NCBI GenBank assembly: GCA_013397865.1
Contig: VZTI01003778.1
Coordinates: 373,160-437,159, forward strand
Source: Struthidea cinerea
Lineage: Eukaryota; Chordata; Aves; Passeriformes; Corcoracidae
Direction: 5' to 3'
DNA length: 64,000 nucleotides
The notes beneath the pieces are model-generated. The model worked only from the letters and a program-made list of their open reading frames with translations. It did no database searches and was not told the DNA's origin. Numbering within the stretch: position 1 is the stretch's first letter; each line of letters opens with the position of its first letter. The position numbers were made by a program, and so were the translations under genes. Below, piece by piece: positions 62,262-64,000 of this stretch.

Positions 62262-62262
62262 G
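62111..62262. other. Assembly gap flanked by poly-A and repeated contig ends
   Basis: Nineteen Ns (62178-62196) separate A-runs of about 27 (from 62146) and 20 or more (from 62227). The sequence TTTAGACCTCTTTGCACACG (62111-62130) before the gap nearly repeats as TTTAAACCTCTTTGCCACCA (62197-62216) after it. The two contig ends probably overlap and read the same locus, so the gap size and the poly-A lengths are unreliable. Confidence 0.8.
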
Positions 62263-62299
62263 AGATCTCCAGCAGATAGCAGCTACAAAGGTTTTCTCC

Positions 62300-62460
62300 T
62301 ACATATAGCAAAAAAACCAAACTCCCCACCACCTCAAAAAAAAAACCCAAAAAACAAACCACACCCCCCAAAAAGCAACCAAACGAAAAACCCAAACAAA
62401 ACCAAAAAACCGAAACAAACAACCAAAAAAAACCCAACCAAACCAAGAAACCTACAAGCC
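62300..62460 (+). repeat. A/C-rich, almost G-free tract
   Basis: About 150 bases are nearly all A and C on the plus strand (AAACCAAACC-type units, with C-runs at 62353-62370), so the minus strand is T/G-rich. It is irregular rather than a clean microsatellite and adjoins the assembly gap. Minus-strand frames of 161 and 64 codons through it are low-complexity and not genes. Confidence 0.8.
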
Positions 62461-64000
62461 AGCGGGTGACCCCACATGGCACAAGGTTTGACACCCTGAG
62501 AAAATAAATGGACAGATACAGTAGGCATTCACTATGTCCTGGCAAAAATCCCATCCTCCTGCAATTAGGCAGGACCTCAGAGTCATGAAGAGTTTTTGAT
62601 GTTGTTTTTCTTCTCTGCTGAGGTAAATGTGTTTGTCTACAGGGAGATACAAGAAACAGGAACAAGGACGTCTCGGAATGCATCCAGCCTAATGATTCAC
62701 CTGTCTATTAGTCACCTAATTTCACAGTTCATAAACTTTAAAGGTTTCAGTTATGAATGGGCCCAGTGGTTCTGGGATAAGAAAGTATTCCATAAAGAAC
62801 AGGAAAATAGGTTTATGTGATACTGCTGTCAGCTGGTTTTCATTCTCAAATGCAGTATGCATTAGAAGAGAGGAAACCCCAAGAAACCCCATCAGCCCTA
62901 ACAGTGTCATCCAAATCAGAAAGATTCCTGCCTTATAATCCTGTTTGCTAAGAGACTCAATGTGTCCATTTTCATACACTCTTATGATTTGTGCAAGTTG
63001 CATTTTCTTCTAGATAACAGGCTAGAGCTGCAGTGTCAGCACCAGACCCAGTGGAAAGGTGGATCTTTATGCCACAACTCCCATCATTATAAAAGTTTTT
63101 CCTTCACTGGAAAATGACTGTGTCTCCTCACTGTTTACATATCTAGTTGCAGGATTTGAGCTGCACATTCACAAGGTATGTTGCAAGAGCAGCGTAACTG
63201 GAAAAATTAAATCCTAGCATTGTTTGTAGACTGTGATCCATGCCATGGATCAGGTGCCCATGGCAAAAGGCTTTCTGTAACTTCAGAACAAAAAAAAAGT
63301 CAGAATAGAAACTCATCAAGTTCACTATTCCTATTTCTTGTGAGGATTCCTGCTCTTCTCTAATCAGTAGCTTTATGCAAGCAATGACTTAAATAGGAAG
63401 AGTTAAAAGAAATTTTATTCCAGAAATGCTTTTTAAACCCTGGTAACAGTTCACTGCTAATTTCCCTGGGCACATGAACAAAATTACTTTGAAAACATAA
63501 GAATCGGCTGGCAAATGTCAATGGCACAGTAATGGATACATCCTGGAATTTGCCCTATAGGCAGAAATTCACTTGCTGTCACCCCTCAAGCAAAAGCCTG
63601 AGTAAGCAGGTGGATTAGTAAGGTAAAGGTCAACATCTGTGTTCTGCTTTCGGATAAACAGGGGGAAATATGAATGCCCGATGTCTCCAGACATTTTAGG
63701 TGTATTCTCGCCTTCAGCCTCATATCAGCTGACGTAACTAGGGCTATTAAATACCTGCCTTTGGTTTGCATGACCTGTCACTAGTCAAAACATGGCTGGG
63801 TGCTGAAAAGCATTGAAGAAACTTTAGCTTATGAAGGAGAAGGAACAGTCAAAGAGAGTCTGCTCTGTAAAAGGTGGAGAAGGGCAAGGGAGCGTTAAAA
63901 CCTGTGATGGCAAGGGGTAGCACTGGAAAAAAGAGTTTGGAGGCTGAAGGAAACCAGTTGTGCTGAGAATCACAAAGAATAAAGAGAACAGAATTATTTG
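62461..64000. other. Non-coding stretch, no gene seen
   Basis: No recognisable repeat or gene to the window edge. The short frames at 62722-63003 (minus) and nearby show no domain. Confidence 0.6.

Noticed and set aside
62198..62683. 161-codon minus-strand frame rich in Phe and Gly
   Set aside because: It is the translation of the A/C-rich tract and poly-A next to an assembly gap.
1..64000. CRISPR arrays, bacterial operons, phage or other prokaryotic systems
   Set aside because: No regularly spaced repeats, Shine-Dalgarno-led gene strings or dense coding. All markers are vertebrate.

Overview
This window looks like non-coding nuclear DNA from a passerine bird. Three markers point there. (1) A SINE at 48398-48528 (minus strand) has a 74-nt head that aligns over its whole length to tRNA-Ile and keeps the AAT anticodon. 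Its tail is the 3' end of a CR1 LINE. This is the TguSINE1 type, which to my knowledge is restricted to passerines. (2) Avian CR1 LINE copies lie at 4433-4535 (minus) and 5376-6246 (plus). (3) A short LTR with 5-bp target duplications sits inside the second CR1. Composition is moderate in GC, poor in CpG and low in repeats, as expected for an intergenic or intronic stretch of a bird macrochromosome.

I find no protein-coding gene, tRNA, rRNA or recognisable microRNA. The longest open frames (212, 201, 179, 178 and 161 codons) are antisense to repeats, lie in low-complexity sequence, or sit in stop-poor GC-rich patches where several frames on both strands are open at once. None carries a domain or splice context I can defend.

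Layout: 1-4.4 kb plain non-coding DNA with one possible conserved element near 3 kb. 4.4-6.25 kb is the only dense repeat cluster: a CR1 tail on the minus strand, then an internally deleted CR1 on the plus strand with a nested 158-bp LTR. 6.25-21 kb is mostly repeat-free, with a GA microsatellite at 13.57 kb and several AT-rich, homeodomain-site-rich stretches at 15-17.2 kb. 21.27-22.17 kb is weakly CpG-enriched and is preceded by a minus-strand G4 motif. 22-39 kb is repeat-free, with possible conserved blocks at 29.34-29.70 and 30.53-30.80 kb. 39.44-39.90 kb holds an old CR1/L3-type LINE reverse-transcriptase remnant. 40-56 kb holds the SINE, an old repeat trace at 47.7 kb and further candidate elements. 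56.28-57.45 kb is the most structured part: two diverged 265-270-bp direct repeats bracket an isolated CpG island. 60-62 kb has two more AT-rich candidate elements. At 62.18 kb an assembly gap of 19 Ns lies between poly-A runs and is followed by an almost G-free A/C tract.

The likeliest reading is a gene desert or long intron that carries distal regulatory elements. The CpG island at 56.6-56.95 kb is the best candidate for a transcription start. Conservation claims are inferences from sequence texture and were not tested by alignment.
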